From contig NZ_CP137559.1 of the NCBI RefSeq assembly GCF_019249725.2, positions 1,418,501-1,482,500 of the forward strand: a stretch of DNA of 64,000 bases, read 5' to 3'. Both the position numbers and the translations under genes were made by a program. The notes beneath the pieces were generated by a model. It was not told where the DNA came from. It saw only the letters and a list, made by a program, of their open reading frames with translations, and searched no databases. Of the stretch, positions 15,869-25,405 are shown piece by piece (position 1 is the stretch's first letter; every line of letters starts with the position of its first letter). The stretch comes from Segatella hominis (GTDB taxonomy: Bacteria > Bacteroidota > Bacteroidia > Bacteroidales > Bacteroidaceae).

Positions 15869-17185
15869 ATGGCAGAAATAGAAAGAAAAAAAAGGATTTA
15901 TCGCAAGCGCATCCCATACGGAATGCAAAACTTCGAGGATGTAATAGAAAGAGATTGTTACTATGTTGACAAGACTCCCTTCATAGAGAAAATAGAAGAA
16001 TCTAACATGTATTTCTTCTTCATACGCCCTCGCCGCTTTGGCAAGAGCCTCACCCTCTCCATGCTCGAAAACTATTACGACATCAATAAGAAAGATAAAT
16101 TCGAGAGCCTCTTCGGCAACCTTTATATAGGAAAGAATCCTACTCCCGAACGCAACAGCTATCTCATCCTACACCTCAATTTCGCCATGATTTCAGCAGG
16201 ATTGGATAATTATAAAAAGGGACTTGATGCCCATTGCAACAACAAGTTCAATTCCTTCTGCAGCAGATACGCCCACCTTTTATCACCGGACATAAAGGAA
16301 GAGATGAACCAGAAGGAAGATGCCGTTGCCCAATTGGGATTTCTATGCGACAAATGTGCTGAAGCAGGCTTGAAGATTTATCTCTTCATCGACGAATACG
16401 ACCATTTTACCAATCAGATTCTTGCCCATAAGGAGCATGAATCCCGATACCGCGAACAGACTCACGGCGAGGGGTATCTGCGACATTTCTTCGACACCAT
16501 CAAGGGAGCCGCTGGAGATTCATTGGGCAGAGTTTTCGTTACTGGAGTAAGTCCTGTAACCATGGACGACCTGACCAGCGGTTTCAATATCGGCACCAAT
16601 TATTCCCTATCTCCGGAATTCAACGAGATGGTAGGATTTACCGAGGATGAAGTGCGTGAAATGCTGGCTTATTACGCCAGCGTGCTGCCATTCCGCCATA
16701 ATGTGGATGAACTGATCGAAGTGATGAAACCTTGGTATGACAACTATTGCTTCGCCATCAGAAGATACGGCAAGACAACCATGTACAACTCTGTAATGGT
16801 ACTCAATTTTGTGGACAATTATATCCGCAACGATTACGATATTCCTGATAGCATGTTGGAAAACAATATCCGCATAGACTACGACAAGATTATTCGCAAA
16901 CTTATCCGTTACGACAGAGAATTCTCCCACAATTCCGGTATCATAGAAGCTATGTTAGTCAAAGGGTTCGCCTTGGGAGATTTGAAGGACATTTTTCCAT
17001 TCCCATCCAATTGCACTAATGACCCCGATAGTATTCTTAGTCTGCTCTTCTATTTCGGCATGATTACTATAGATGGTTCTTATCAGGGCTACAACAGATT
17101 CGTGATTTCCAACAAAGCAACACGCCAACAGATATACAAATTATTGAGAGAAGAAAATGTACAAATAGGTGAAAATCATTTTTAA
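15869..17185 (+). CDS. AAA-ATPase-like protein without nuclease tail
   Basis: 438 residues of the AAA-ATPase_like family (PF09820 type). Opens with IPYGMQNFEDVIERDCYYVDKT, then Walker A-like RPRRFGKSLTLSMLENYY, then Walker B-like LFIDEYDHF and the GVSPVTMDDLTSGFN sensor region. Members usually carry a C-terminal PD-(D/E)XK nuclease-like domain (DUF1703) and reach 520 or more residues; here the frame stops shortly after the winged region, so that domain is absent. The family is very abundant and probably selfish or defence-related. A second member follows 59 bp downstream. Confidence 0.85.
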   Translation: MAEIERKKRIYRKRIPYGMQNFEDVIERDCYYVDKTPFIEKIEESNMYFFFIRPRRFGKSLTLSMLENYYDINKKDKFESLFGNLYIGKNPTPERNSYLILHLNFAMISAGLDNYKKGLDAHCNNKFNSFCSRYAHLLSPDIKEEMNQKEDAVAQLGFLCDKCAEAGLKIYLFIDEYDHFTNQILAHKEHESRYREQTHGEGYLRHFFDTIKGAAGDSLGRVFVTGVSPVTMDDLTSGFNIGTNYSLSPEFNEMVGFTEDEVREMLAYYASVLPFRHNVDELIEVMKPWYDNYCFAIRRYGKTTMYNSVMVLNFVDNYIRNDYDIPDSMLENNIRIDYDKIIRKLIRYDREFSHNSGIIEAMLVKGFALGDLKDIFPFPSNCTNDPDSILSLLFYFGMITIDGSYQGYNRFVISNKATRQQIYKLLREENVQIGENHF

Positions 17186-17244
17186 TTGTACCGAATTCGA
17201 TACAATAAGAAAAAAACTTAATAACAGCTTTGTGCTTTTCGACC

Positions 17245-18384
17245 ATGGCAGAAATAAAAGACAGAATATTACCCGTAGGCATTCAATCTTTCGAAGAAAT
17301 CAGAAAGAAAGGATACCTTTATGTTGACAAGACAGATATCATCTGGCAACTTGCCAACAGGGGCAGAAAATATAATTACCTGAGCCGCCCACGCCGCTTT
17401 GGTAAATCCGTTCTCGTGGATACACTCCAGGCATATTTTGAGGGAAGAAAGGAACTCTTCGATGGACTGAAAATTATGGATTTAGAGACAGAATGGACCA
17501 AGCATCCAGTCATTCGCCTCGACATGAGCCGGGCAGGATCCTCGGCTCATGAGCTCAACGCTTATCTGAATCAAGCATTCAAGGAATATGAACAGAAATT
17601 TAGCATAGAGGCCTCCTCTGCCGACTCCTTGCCCAATCGTTTTGATGCCATCATCCAGTCAGCCAATCAGCAGACAGGACAACAGGTAGTCGTTCTCGTC
17701 GAAGGATACGACTCTCCCCTTCTGAATTCCTGGAATACGCCTCATCACGAGGAATGTATTTCCATCTATCTTAACGTATTTACCATTTTGAAGGCAGATG
17801 ACGAATACGAGGAATTCGTCTTAATAACAGGTACTACCAAATTCACAAAACTATCTCTATTCTCTGGACTCAATAATCTGAGCAACATCAGTTTTGAGCC
17901 AGAGTATGCAGCCATCTGCGGAATTACAAAAGAAGAATTGCAGAATGACTTCAAGCCAGAAATAGAGAAGTTAGCTGATTACGAAAATTGGACATTTGAT
18001 GAAGCCGTAGCACAGCTTCAAGCCCATTATGGCGGTTATCATTTCAGCCAAAGAAATATGACAGAAATATTCAAACCGTTCAGCCTCATCAAGGCTTTAT
18101 CATTAACGAAGATTGACAACTACTGGGATTCATCAGAGACCGCCCCTCTCCTTCCACCCTTAGAAATTAGTCTGGAAAACAGATTGGAAGATTTAGAAAA
18201 CTGCGCTCTTATGAATACCATTATTGAGACAGCTGATGTTTCAGAAGGAGGAGCAGAATTGTTTCTCTATCAGTCAGGTTATCTTACCATCAAGGGTTAC
18301 TACGAGAGAGTTTATCTTCTCGGTTTTCCAAACCATAAGGTACGCCAAGCATTATACGAAATGGTATTGCCGGTCCACACCTAA
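17245..18384 (+). CDS. AAA-ATPase-like protein, truncated, altered Walker B
   Basis: 379 residues from ATG 17245 (a TTG five codons earlier is less likely). Same family as the preceding gene: LPVGIQSFEEIRKKGYLYVDKT, then SRPRRFGKSVLVDTLQAYF. The usual LIDEYD motif reads VVLVEGYDSPLL, replacing the Asp-Glu pair by Glu-Gly, so ATP hydrolysis may be impaired. The frame ends at RQALYEMVLPVHT, where intact members continue into the PD-(D/E)XK nuclease-like domain. Likely a decaying or minimal copy. Confidence 0.8.
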   Translation: MAEIKDRILPVGIQSFEEIRKKGYLYVDKTDIIWQLANRGRKYNYLSRPRRFGKSVLVDTLQAYFEGRKELFDGLKIMDLETEWTKHPVIRLDMSRAGSSAHELNAYLNQAFKEYEQKFSIEASSADSLPNRFDAIIQSANQQTGQQVVVLVEGYDSPLLNSWNTPHHEECISIYLNVFTILKADDEYEEFVLITGTTKFTKLSLFSGLNNLSNISFEPEYAAICGITKEELQNDFKPEIEKLADYENWTFDEAVAQLQAHYGGYHFSQRNMTEIFKPFSLIKALSLTKIDNYWDSSETAPLLPPLEISLENRLEDLENCALMNTIIETADVSEGGAELFLYQSGYLTIKGYYERVYLLGFPNHKVRQALYEMVLPVHT

Positions 18385-19028
18385 AGCCATTAGTTGATTT
18401 AGGGAAAATAGTAAGAAAATCACCACGAGTTAGATGTTTTTTCAGCTGTAGAGTCGCAGATAAGAGCAATTAGCAATTGTAATATAAAATCAAACAAAAA
18501 TAAAATTGTCTATGCACGGAATTCAGATTGTATAAACGAACGAAAACTATACTACAAAGAGGATATAAAATCGGAAAATCAACTTTGAATCGGCGACAAA
18601 TGCCAAAATATCATTAATTTATCGCCGATTATAGAATTTCAGATTTAAAATCTATTTTAGAACTTAACCTTTCAATAACAAGAAATTAAATAAAAACTAA
18701 TTGAAAATGACTGATTGAAGTTGTATAATAGACTATCGTTATGTACAAAAAAATAATCATAGAAAGACATAAAACATTTATAGTCGTGCTGATAAAAGAA
18801 GAGTTTCTTAGTGAATAGGAGAAATTAAACAATCACAATTACAGAAAAATACTCTCAAAAAATATTTTTCCTAAGATTAGCGTTAAAGAACGTAATCTAA
18901 TGCAAAGTTTTAAAAGTTTTTTGTACTTTTGCAGATTGTCTAAGGTCAGCGTGCGGAGCAAAAGTAAGGGAAATCTATTTCCAAATACTACAACACACGG
19001 TAGATTTTATAATATAAAAACTAGAAAC
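18385..19028 (+). other. AT-rich junction before the R-M operon
   Basis: A 644-bp gene-free, very AT-rich stretch. It holds a hairpin at 18588-18630 (AATCGGCGA pairing with TCGCCGATT) without a U-run and the promoter at 18924-18931. No insertion-sequence ends or target duplications are evident. The base composition change here marks the left edge of the restriction-modification island. Confidence 0.6.
18924..18931 (+). promoter_or_regulatory. -7 box of the R-M operon
   Basis: TACTTTTG followed by GCAG, about 98 bp before ATG 19029. It lies inside the in-frame upstream extension of the first nuclease, which supports the downstream start. No clear TTTG at the expected distance. Confidence 0.65.
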
Positions 19029-20435
19029 ATGGCAAAAGAATACAATCCCAAAAACGCCAACTCGATTCTAAAACATGGCGAGAAATTGCTTGGTCATTCG
19101 CTGAGAGAGTTGCATCCTGAAGCTGTCGCCCCTCGCGGGAAGGGCGCTTTGGCCGAAGCCGTGGAAATGTTCCACTACGGCTATAAACCAAACTCAGTTG
19201 CGGAACCAGACTTCAAAGAGGCTGGTTTGGAACTCAAATGTACGCCATTAAAGGAGCTTAAAACTGATAAGAGTATGGCTGCAAAAGAACGGCTTGTACT
19301 CAATATCATTAATTATATAGAGGAAGCAAAAAAGACTTTTGAAACCAGTAGTTTCTGGAGGAAAAACAAATTACTACTTCTGATGTTTTATCTTCATGAA
19401 GAGAAAGTAAATCCCGTGGATTTGGTATTTAAATTAATTCGTAAATGGAAATTTCCCAAAGATGACCTAAAGATTATCAAAGATGATTGGAACTTTATAC
19501 ATTCAAAAATTCTACATGGACAAGCGCATGAGTTATCGGAAGGCGATACATTCTATCTTGCAGCATGCATGAAAGGCAGCAAAAAAGATGAAGAAATGCG
19601 CGACCAACCCGGCACTAACGTACGGGCACAGCAAAGAGCATACTCGCTTAAAACAGGATATATGAACAAGATTATCCTGGATTCTTTTCTTGATGAGGGA
19701 ATTAATCATCAATTAAATATCACTCCAAAAAGATTAGAAAAGCTTCAGAAGAAATTCGCATCGGACAAGATTGTAAAATCGCTACGCTGTTATAAGCCAA
19801 AAGAAACATTTGAGCAACTTGTCATAAGACGTGTAGAACCATTCTATGGTAAGACAGTTGAGAAAATAGGAAAAAAGCGTAAGGTAAAATTAAATGTAAA
19901 AGCCAAAGATTTAGCATATAATGTCTGCCGGGCTATATTCAATATAAAGACACGCAAAATACAAGAGTTTGAGAATGCAAACATTTCTTTGAAAACGATA
20001 GTGTTAGAAGCAAATCGTGATAAAATAATTGAGTCCATGTCTTTTCCATATATCAGATTTGTGGATATTAAAAATGAAGAATGGGAGAATTCAGAGTGGC
20101 ACAAGCAACTCTCTGCCAAATTCTTATTTGTCGTATTCCGAAAATCTCCAGATAGAGATAAAAGAAAGATGAAACTCGTTAAAGTCTTCTTTTGGAATAT
20201 GCCATACAACGATTTAAAGGAGACTGAGAGACTTTGGGAAGATACTAAGCAGAAAGTTTGCAATGGCGACTATGACCATTTCATAACAAGCAAAGCAAAT
20301 GGAATCTGCCACGTACGCCCTCACGGAACTAAAGGTCAAACCGTGTTAACCTCACAAGGCAACAGGGTGCAGCCCAAATGTTTTTGGCTAAATAATGATT
20401 ATATACTTAATATCGTATTGAACGAATTAAACTGA
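19029..20435 (+). CDS. Sau3AI-type restriction endonuclease (MutH fold)
   Basis: 468 residues from ATG 19029. Type II enzyme of the Sau3AI/MutH family; Sau3AI cuts GATC. The catalytic set E46, D61, E68, K70 is visible in ALAEAVEMF and PDFKEAGLELKCTPL and matches the D-x6-E-x-K pattern of MutH. Further similarity to Sau3AI as I know it: ERLVLNIINY, KTFETSSFW, AHELSEGDTFYL, QRAYSLKTGYMNKI, ESMSFP, ICHVRPHGT and the end FWLNNDYI. Length equals Sau3AI (about 489), so both the catalytic domain and the C-terminal regulatory MutH-like domain are present. It overlaps the next gene by one base (TGATG). Confidence 0.92.
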   Translation: MAKEYNPKNANSILKHGEKLLGHSLRELHPEAVAPRGKGALAEAVEMFHYGYKPNSVAEPDFKEAGLELKCTPLKELKTDKSMAAKERLVLNIINYIEEAKKTFETSSFWRKNKLLLLMFYLHEEKVNPVDLVFKLIRKWKFPKDDLKIIKDDWNFIHSKILHGQAHELSEGDTFYLAACMKGSKKDEEMRDQPGTNVRAQQRAYSLKTGYMNKIILDSFLDEGINHQLNITPKRLEKLQKKFASDKIVKSLRCYKPKETFEQLVIRRVEPFYGKTVEKIGKKRKVKLNVKAKDLAYNVCRAIFNIKTRKIQEFENANISLKTIVLEANRDKIIESMSFPYIRFVDIKNEEWENSEWHKQLSAKFLFVVFRKSPDRDKRKMKLVKVFFWNMPYNDLKETERLWEDTKQKVCNGDYDHFITSKANGICHVRPHGTKGQTVLTSQGNRVQPKCFWLNNDYILNIVLNELN

Positions 20436-21970
20436 TGGCAGTAACTGAAGATAGAAGATTTACTAAAGAACAAGTCTATACCCTACTTGAAGGAGCAAAG
20501 GGCAAGACTTTAGGTGAGGTTGATAAATCCCACCAGTTTGACCGTACATTGGAACGTGAAAAAATCACAGGTATCGCTGGAGACGTGATTGAACAATCTG
20601 TCTTCGGTTACAAAAAAGACAGCAAACAGGAATGTGATATTGAGATTGATGGTGTTCTTACGGAAATTAAGACCACCGGAGTTCGTGTACCCAAGAGAGA
20701 CCTGAAGAATGTAAGCGGGAAAAAAGGAGAAGCTTATAATGTTTACCTAGGTGCAAAGGAAGGTATCAGTATTACACATGTTACCTTTGAGCCTCCGATA
20801 CAGACAGACTTCAACACCTCTCATTTTTGGGAAAAATCAGAACGGCTTTTAATTATATTCTATGAATATAAATCATACGAAGTTGTGCCTGCTTCCGGCT
20901 ATGCTAAGTTCCCTATTGTTGACTACTGCTACAATTCTTTCTCACAAGAAGAAAAAGACAAATTACGAAACGACTGGGAGATTGTCAGCAATCACCTGCA
21001 ACAGGTTTATCATGATTATCAGGATGCAGAAAAGCGTAACGAACAACTGGTTGGTTTCACTCACCTTCTTCGTCCAAATCTCTTGCTGATAGAATTAGTA
21101 CCAGGATTCAAGCGCACAGCAACAGGCTCTTACCAGAAGCCCCGATATAGATTGAAACAGACTTTTGTTGATTACATCGTACGAGGACATTTTGACAAAA
21201 GCAGAGCAAAGAACGAAATCGTACTGAAAGAATCTTTTTCAAGTTTCGCCCAGCTGGATGCTCGTTGCCATGCACTTACATTAAAGTATAAGGGCAAGAC
21301 TTTACCAGAGCTAAGAGAAATGCTCGGAATAGATGCTAAGGTCAAGGATATTTCTGCTAAATGCGTTATCCGTATGTTCGGAACCGATTGCAATAGGTTA
21401 AATCAGATTTCAGACTTTAACAAAGTTGGTATCATAGCGAAGACCATCACGATTACGCCCCAAGGTGGAAGAACAGAGGATATGAAGCTCAAGCACATCG
21501 ACTTTGAAGAATGGGCAGATAGAGATGCAGACTTTGAAGATTCCGATGTATACGATTACTTCTGTGAGCACAGTTTCCTCTGCCCAATCTTCTGTGAGCA
21601 TGATAGTAAAGACCCGAGCAAGACCGTTTTTGAAGGTTTTAAACGCTTTGCATTTGATGAAGAATTCATCGAGAATGAAGTTCGGCGTACCTGGGAGGAT
21701 TCCAGAAATCTGATTCATAGGAATGAGTTGGAATGGGAATACGTTTATGACAAAAAGGGTAATAAACGTATGAACAATAGCGGTTCCTATATGGGAGCGC
21801 CAAACTTTCCAAAGAGTTCTGAATACAAAGTGTTCTTCCGCGGAGGTGCAGATGTTTCCACAGAGAAAACAAGAACAGAATGTGTAAACGGCATTAGTAT
21901 GCTACCACAATTCTTCTGGCTCAAGGGCTCATATATCGCAAATAAATTACAAGAAATTCCATACATATAA
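20435..21970 (+). CDS. Second, divergent Sau3AI/MutH-type endonuclease
   Basis: 511 residues. A paralogue of the preceding nuclease with low identity but the same plan: catalytic residues E53 (GDVIEQSVFGY), D68, E77 and K79 (IDGVLTEIKTTGVRV), the NTSHFWEKSERLLIIFYEY segment that parallels FETSSFW, and the C-terminal PQFFWLKGSYI that parallels FWLNNDYI. The catalytic set looks intact though the D-to-E spacing is nine rather than seven. Its ATG overlaps the stop of the first nuclease, so the two are translationally coupled. It may form a heteromer with the first, cleave a variant site, or cut under other modification states. Confidence 0.85.
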   Translation: MAVTEDRRFTKEQVYTLLEGAKGKTLGEVDKSHQFDRTLEREKITGIAGDVIEQSVFGYKKDSKQECDIEIDGVLTEIKTTGVRVPKRDLKNVSGKKGEAYNVYLGAKEGISITHVTFEPPIQTDFNTSHFWEKSERLLIIFYEYKSYEVVPASGYAKFPIVDYCYNSFSQEEKDKLRNDWEIVSNHLQQVYHDYQDAEKRNEQLVGFTHLLRPNLLLIELVPGFKRTATGSYQKPRYRLKQTFVDYIVRGHFDKSRAKNEIVLKESFSSFAQLDARCHALTLKYKGKTLPELREMLGIDAKVKDISAKCVIRMFGTDCNRLNQISDFNKVGIIAKTITITPQGGRTEDMKLKHIDFEEWADRDADFEDSDVYDYFCEHSFLCPIFCEHDSKDPSKTVFEGFKRFAFDEEFIENEVRRTWEDSRNLIHRNELEWEYVYDKKGNKRMNNSGSYMGAPNFPKSSEYKVFFRGGADVSTEKTRTECVNGISMLPQFFWLKGSYIANKLQEIPYI

Positions 21971-21972
21971 AT

Positions 21973-23700
21973 ATGTCTAAAAATACAATAAAGGTAGTAG
22001 AACTTTTCGCCGGCGTAGGCGGGTTTCGCATAGGTTTGGAAGGCGCATCGGATGCCTACCAAACTATTTGGAACAACCAATGGGAGCCATCAACCAAACA
22101 TCAGGATGCTTCGCTCGTTTATAGAGCACGTTTTGGGTCCAAAGGTCATAGTAATCAAGACATCAATACTGTTCCTACAAACGATATTCCTGATCATGAT
22201 TTATTAGTTGGCGGTTTCCCTTGCCAGGATTATTCAGTAGCCTCTACATTGAGCCGTTCAGGCGGAATTGAGGGCAAAAAAGGTGTGCTTTGGTGGCAGA
22301 TTTATCGCATATTAAACGAGAAGGGAGATAACCGTCCAAGTTATATTTTCTTTGAAAATGTTGACCGTTTGCTGGGTTCTCCAGCTAAACAGCGAGGACG
22401 TGATTTTGCCATTATTCTTGCTTCACTTGCCGATTTAGGCTATACCGTAGAATGGCGAGTAATTAATGCTGCAGATTACGGAATGCCTCAGCGCCGTCGC
22501 CGCACTTATATCGTGGGTTACCGCGAGGATTCTCATGTATCTAAGCAAGTACAGGAGTTGAAAGATTGGGTGCTTTATGAAGGAGTCCTGGCAAAGGCAT
22601 TTCCTTTTAAACCCAAGGAAAAGACACTTTCTGAATTTGAGATAAATGGAACCATCAAGGAAGTCTCCGACAGTTTTAATAAAGGTGAGAAAGACAGTCC
22701 GTTTGGTAATGCAGGTATCATGCGCCATCGCCAGGTATATTCCGTAGATGCAGAGGCTATTTATGAAGGACCAGTCATGACACTTGGCGGCAATATAGTA
22801 GATGAAAAATTTGTACCTGAGGAGTTTTTTATTTCAGAAGAAGAACTGGCAAGATGGGAATACGAGAAAGGTGCAAAGAAAATAGAACGTACCACAAAAG
22901 AGGGTTACAAATACCTTTTCTCCGAAGGAGGAATGGCTTTCCCCGATTCGCTGGACAAGCCTTCACGCACGATTATCACGGGAGAAGGCGGTGCATCTGC
23001 ATCACGCTTCAAGCATGTTATCAAGACTGCTTCTGGCCGTTATCGCCGTTTGATTCCTTTAGAATTAGAGCGTCTGAATATGTTCCCAGACAATCACACC
23101 TTACACCCCGATGTGACAGATGGTCGTAGAGCCTTTCTGATGGGTAATGCCCTGGTGTGCGGTATCGTACAGCAGATAGGAAAAAGTCTTTATCGCTTCA
23201 TCTTTGAGAAAGAACCAGTTTCTTCTCATCCAATAGATACTCAACGTGATGCGCAACCCAAGCTGAATCTTGAATTGTTTTCAGAAATGGATTCTTATTT
23301 ACTAAAGAACAAGCCTAAGAAGAGCTATACGCTGGATATGAACAAAAACCTGCTGGTAGGTTTTGTGAAGGAAGATAATACAGATTATTTTCTTGATGGT
23401 GGTCAGACTAAAATCTACTATACAGGTAAGACGAAGTCTTTCCCTTCTACCATTGCGCTCAATAAGCTCTATTATTTCATGCCTTATATCAAGGGTAAAG
23501 GAATAAAAGACTTGTATCTCATCCGCATTGCCCGCATAGGCAGCAAGGCTGAGATTCATCCAGAGTCAGACGACAAAGACCCACGCCTTGTGTTTGAGTT
23601 GGAATATCTAGAGAGCTTGCCAAACTACATGATGCTGAAGCCTAACATCTTCAACACCTATAGAAACACAGTTCTAGGAAGAGTGATGGGGGATTTATAA
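21973..23700 (+). CDS. DNA (cytosine-5) methyltransferase
   Basis: 575 residues, 2 bp after the second nuclease. All core motifs are visible: I VELFAGVGGFRIGLEG, IV GGFPCQDYSVAS with catalytic Cys84, VI FFENVDRLL, VIII NAADYGMPQRRRRTYIVG, IX RRLIPLELERLNMFPD, X MGNALVCGIVQQIG. It should protect host DNA from the two Sau3AI-like enzymes, most likely as GATm5C as in Sau3AI; the site is inferred. About 160 residues follow motif X (from about 415), an extension rich in Lys and aromatics that is not needed for catalysis. Confidence 0.95.
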   Translation: MSKNTIKVVELFAGVGGFRIGLEGASDAYQTIWNNQWEPSTKHQDASLVYRARFGSKGHSNQDINTVPTNDIPDHDLLVGGFPCQDYSVASTLSRSGGIEGKKGVLWWQIYRILNEKGDNRPSYIFFENVDRLLGSPAKQRGRDFAIILASLADLGYTVEWRVINAADYGMPQRRRRTYIVGYREDSHVSKQVQELKDWVLYEGVLAKAFPFKPKEKTLSEFEINGTIKEVSDSFNKGEKDSPFGNAGIMRHRQVYSVDAEAIYEGPVMTLGGNIVDEKFVPEEFFISEEELARWEYEKGAKKIERTTKEGYKYLFSEGGMAFPDSLDKPSRTIITGEGGASASRFKHVIKTASGRYRRLIPLELERLNMFPDNHTLHPDVTDGRRAFLMGNALVCGIVQQIGKSLYRFIFEKEPVSSHPIDTQRDAQPKLNLELFSEMDSYLLKNKPKKSYTLDMNKNLLVGFVKEDNTDYFLDGGQTKIYYTGKTKSFPSTIALNKLYYFMPYIKGKGIKDLYLIRIARIGSKAEIHPESDDKDPRLVFELEYLESLPNYMMLKPNIFNTYRNTVLGRVMGDL

Positions 23701-23716
23701 ATCCATCCCCCCACTC
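23681..23716 (+). terminator. Hairpin at the end of the methyltransferase gene
   Basis: GAGTG...GGGGGATTTAT pairs imperfectly with ATAAATCC...CCCCC...CACTC across the stop codon. The following TTTCTATAT is a weak U-tract, so this may be a partial terminator or a 3' stabiliser rather than a full stop before the next three genes. Confidence 0.55.
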
Positions 23717-23781
23717 TTTCTATATCAGAGAGATTATTAAAACTCATAAATAAAACAATCAATATAAAACAAAAATAGACA

Positions 23782-24684
23782 ATGGCTAAATTTCAAATTT
23801 ACCAATTTATGTTTCGTCCTATAAACGAAAATCAGCTTGAATTACCTTTTGAAGAATTTCATGCCATAAATGTTCAAGACTCACTTAAAAGAAAACAGGA
23901 TTTGTTAGGAAGTGTACTTAATGATTTTGCATACGAGCCTAAAGAACATAAAAGAAACTTTTACACCCATAACTATATATACCAATACCGCTTCTATGTT
24001 AACCAAGATAACATCTATATATTGCGCTTGGCCAATAATAAGAAAACAAAGGTTGAATCAGACTTCAACGTTGCAGAACTAGACAATCATCCTTCATGTT
24101 TAGTGATTATTGACAATCGTAAAGACAGACAGATTATTGCCATAGAATGCAATTCAGCATTCTCTAATACTGCAATGGTTGCAGACATTTTGCAATATAA
24201 TTTCCGCCAAAAGTTAAGTTTTCAACGTCTCACTTTAGACATATCTGGCAAATTTCATACCTCAGAGTTTTGGCAGGTTATAAATGATAGCATGAAGTTC
24301 AAGGGTATTGAGTTTGTTGATTTTCCATTTGCTTATCCAAATCTCCCAAAGATAAGTGATTATGTGGGCGATTATTTTACGGACTTAGCTCGCCGTACCA
24401 ATAGTGAACCAACCTTGCATCTTCAGGGACAAAACCATGAGAGCGTAAATATTGATTCTAAAGACATTTGGATATTGAATGCCATAAAAGCTTGTGCTGC
24501 AAGCGGAAGACCAATCGTTATCAAGCCTAAAGGAAGTAGCTTGAAAAAGATTGGAGTAGAAAGTCCTGTGATTGAAGAAATTTCCGATAAGGCTATAAAG
24601 GAGTTAAGCGATAGCGATTTATTTAACTCCAAATTTGAAAAGATTGTAGAATTCCTCAACCAAATAAAACTTGTGTATGAGTAA
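23782..24684 (+). CDS. Unrecognised protein 1 of R-M-linked trio
   Basis: 300 residues, no signal peptide or membrane segment. I do not recognise the family. It opens MAKFQIYQFMFRPI, has a beta-rich middle (YQYRFYVNQDNIYILRLAN, SCLVIIDNRKDRQIIAIECN) and an alternating C-terminal half with a Lys-rich end. This resembles the general look of DNA- or RNA-end-processing proteins found in defence islands but no catalytic motif can be named. It lies 81 bp after the methyltransferase and overlaps the next gene by 8 bp. Confidence 0.75.
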   Translation: MAKFQIYQFMFRPINENQLELPFEEFHAINVQDSLKRKQDLLGSVLNDFAYEPKEHKRNFYTHNYIYQYRFYVNQDNIYILRLANNKKTKVESDFNVAELDNHPSCLVIIDNRKDRQIIAIECNSAFSNTAMVADILQYNFRQKLSFQRLTLDISGKFHTSEFWQVINDSMKFKGIEFVDFPFAYPNLPKISDYVGDYFTDLARRTNSEPTLHLQGQNHESVNIDSKDIWILNAIKACAASGRPIVIKPKGSSLKKIGVESPVIEEISDKAIKELSDSDLFNSKFEKIVEFLNQIKLVYE

Positions 24685-25402
24685 TCTGGAATCAAAAATG
24701 TTCGAAATCTTCCTCTCCGACCAGCTGTTCTGCTCGCTCTATTCCGCACTTAACTTTATGGAAGAAAAATATCAAGCTCCATCACCCATAAACATATGGA
24801 TGGATTCTCTGCAAATAATGCAAGAAATAGGTAATATCAGCAGGGCTGACCTCATCATAGGCCGCATGTTTGCTGAAAAATCGCAGATTGAGGCTTTATG
24901 CGAAGAAGCCGTAGTATTCTACATGCACATGGCAGCAGGTCGAGAGGAATCACAAAAGCCTACAGCTTTAAAAGATGCGCTAGCCCGACTACTGATAGCA
25001 CATGGAGAATTGTGGAAGACCTTGTACATGGAAATCAGAAAATCAGAACAGGATGAAGAATCAAAAGGTTACTACATTACCCCTTGTGATTACGGCAGTA
25101 AGGTAAACCAGATTGTTTCCCTCGTAAAGGAAGAACTGGATTCTATAAAAGAAAACAACCTTGACTTGGAGCAAGCTAAGAAGGTTGTAAAATCAATCGT
25201 AGATAACTGTATGGGCCTTACCGGTAGTGCTATAGAATCTATTCTTCTCCCATTAATGACAACCAACGAGGAATATGATTTTGCATTTGATAAGGATATA
25301 AATCGTTTGAAAGAAAAATTGGGAATCAAGACACAAACAAATTTCCACTTTGACAAACTCAACGACATTCACGATAATGATCAAGTTCAAATAGGAAGAT
25401 AA
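24677..25402 (+). CDS. Unrecognised protein 2 of R-M-linked trio
   Basis: 241 residues from ATG 24677, which overlaps the end of the preceding gene by 8 bp; an in-frame TTG at 24671 is less likely. Mostly helical and acidic (ELWKTLYMEIRKSEQDEESKG, VSLVKEELDSIKENNLDLEQ), without Cys/His clusters or nucleotide motifs. The C-terminal tail FDKLNDIHDNDQVQIGR carries an IHDN-x-QV motif shared with the N-terminus of the next protein. Family unknown. The tight overlap argues that it works with protein 1. Confidence 0.75.
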   Translation: MSNLESKMFEIFLSDQLFCSLYSALNFMEEKYQAPSPINIWMDSLQIMQEIGNISRADLIIGRMFAEKSQIEALCEEAVVFYMHMAAGREESQKPTALKDALARLLIAHGELWKTLYMEIRKSEQDEESKGYYITPCDYGSKVNQIVSLVKEELDSIKENNLDLEQAKKVVKSIVDNCMGLTGSAIESILLPLMTTNEEYDFAFDKDINRLKEKLGIKTQTNFHFDKLNDIHDNDQVQIGR

Positions 25403-25405
25403 ATT

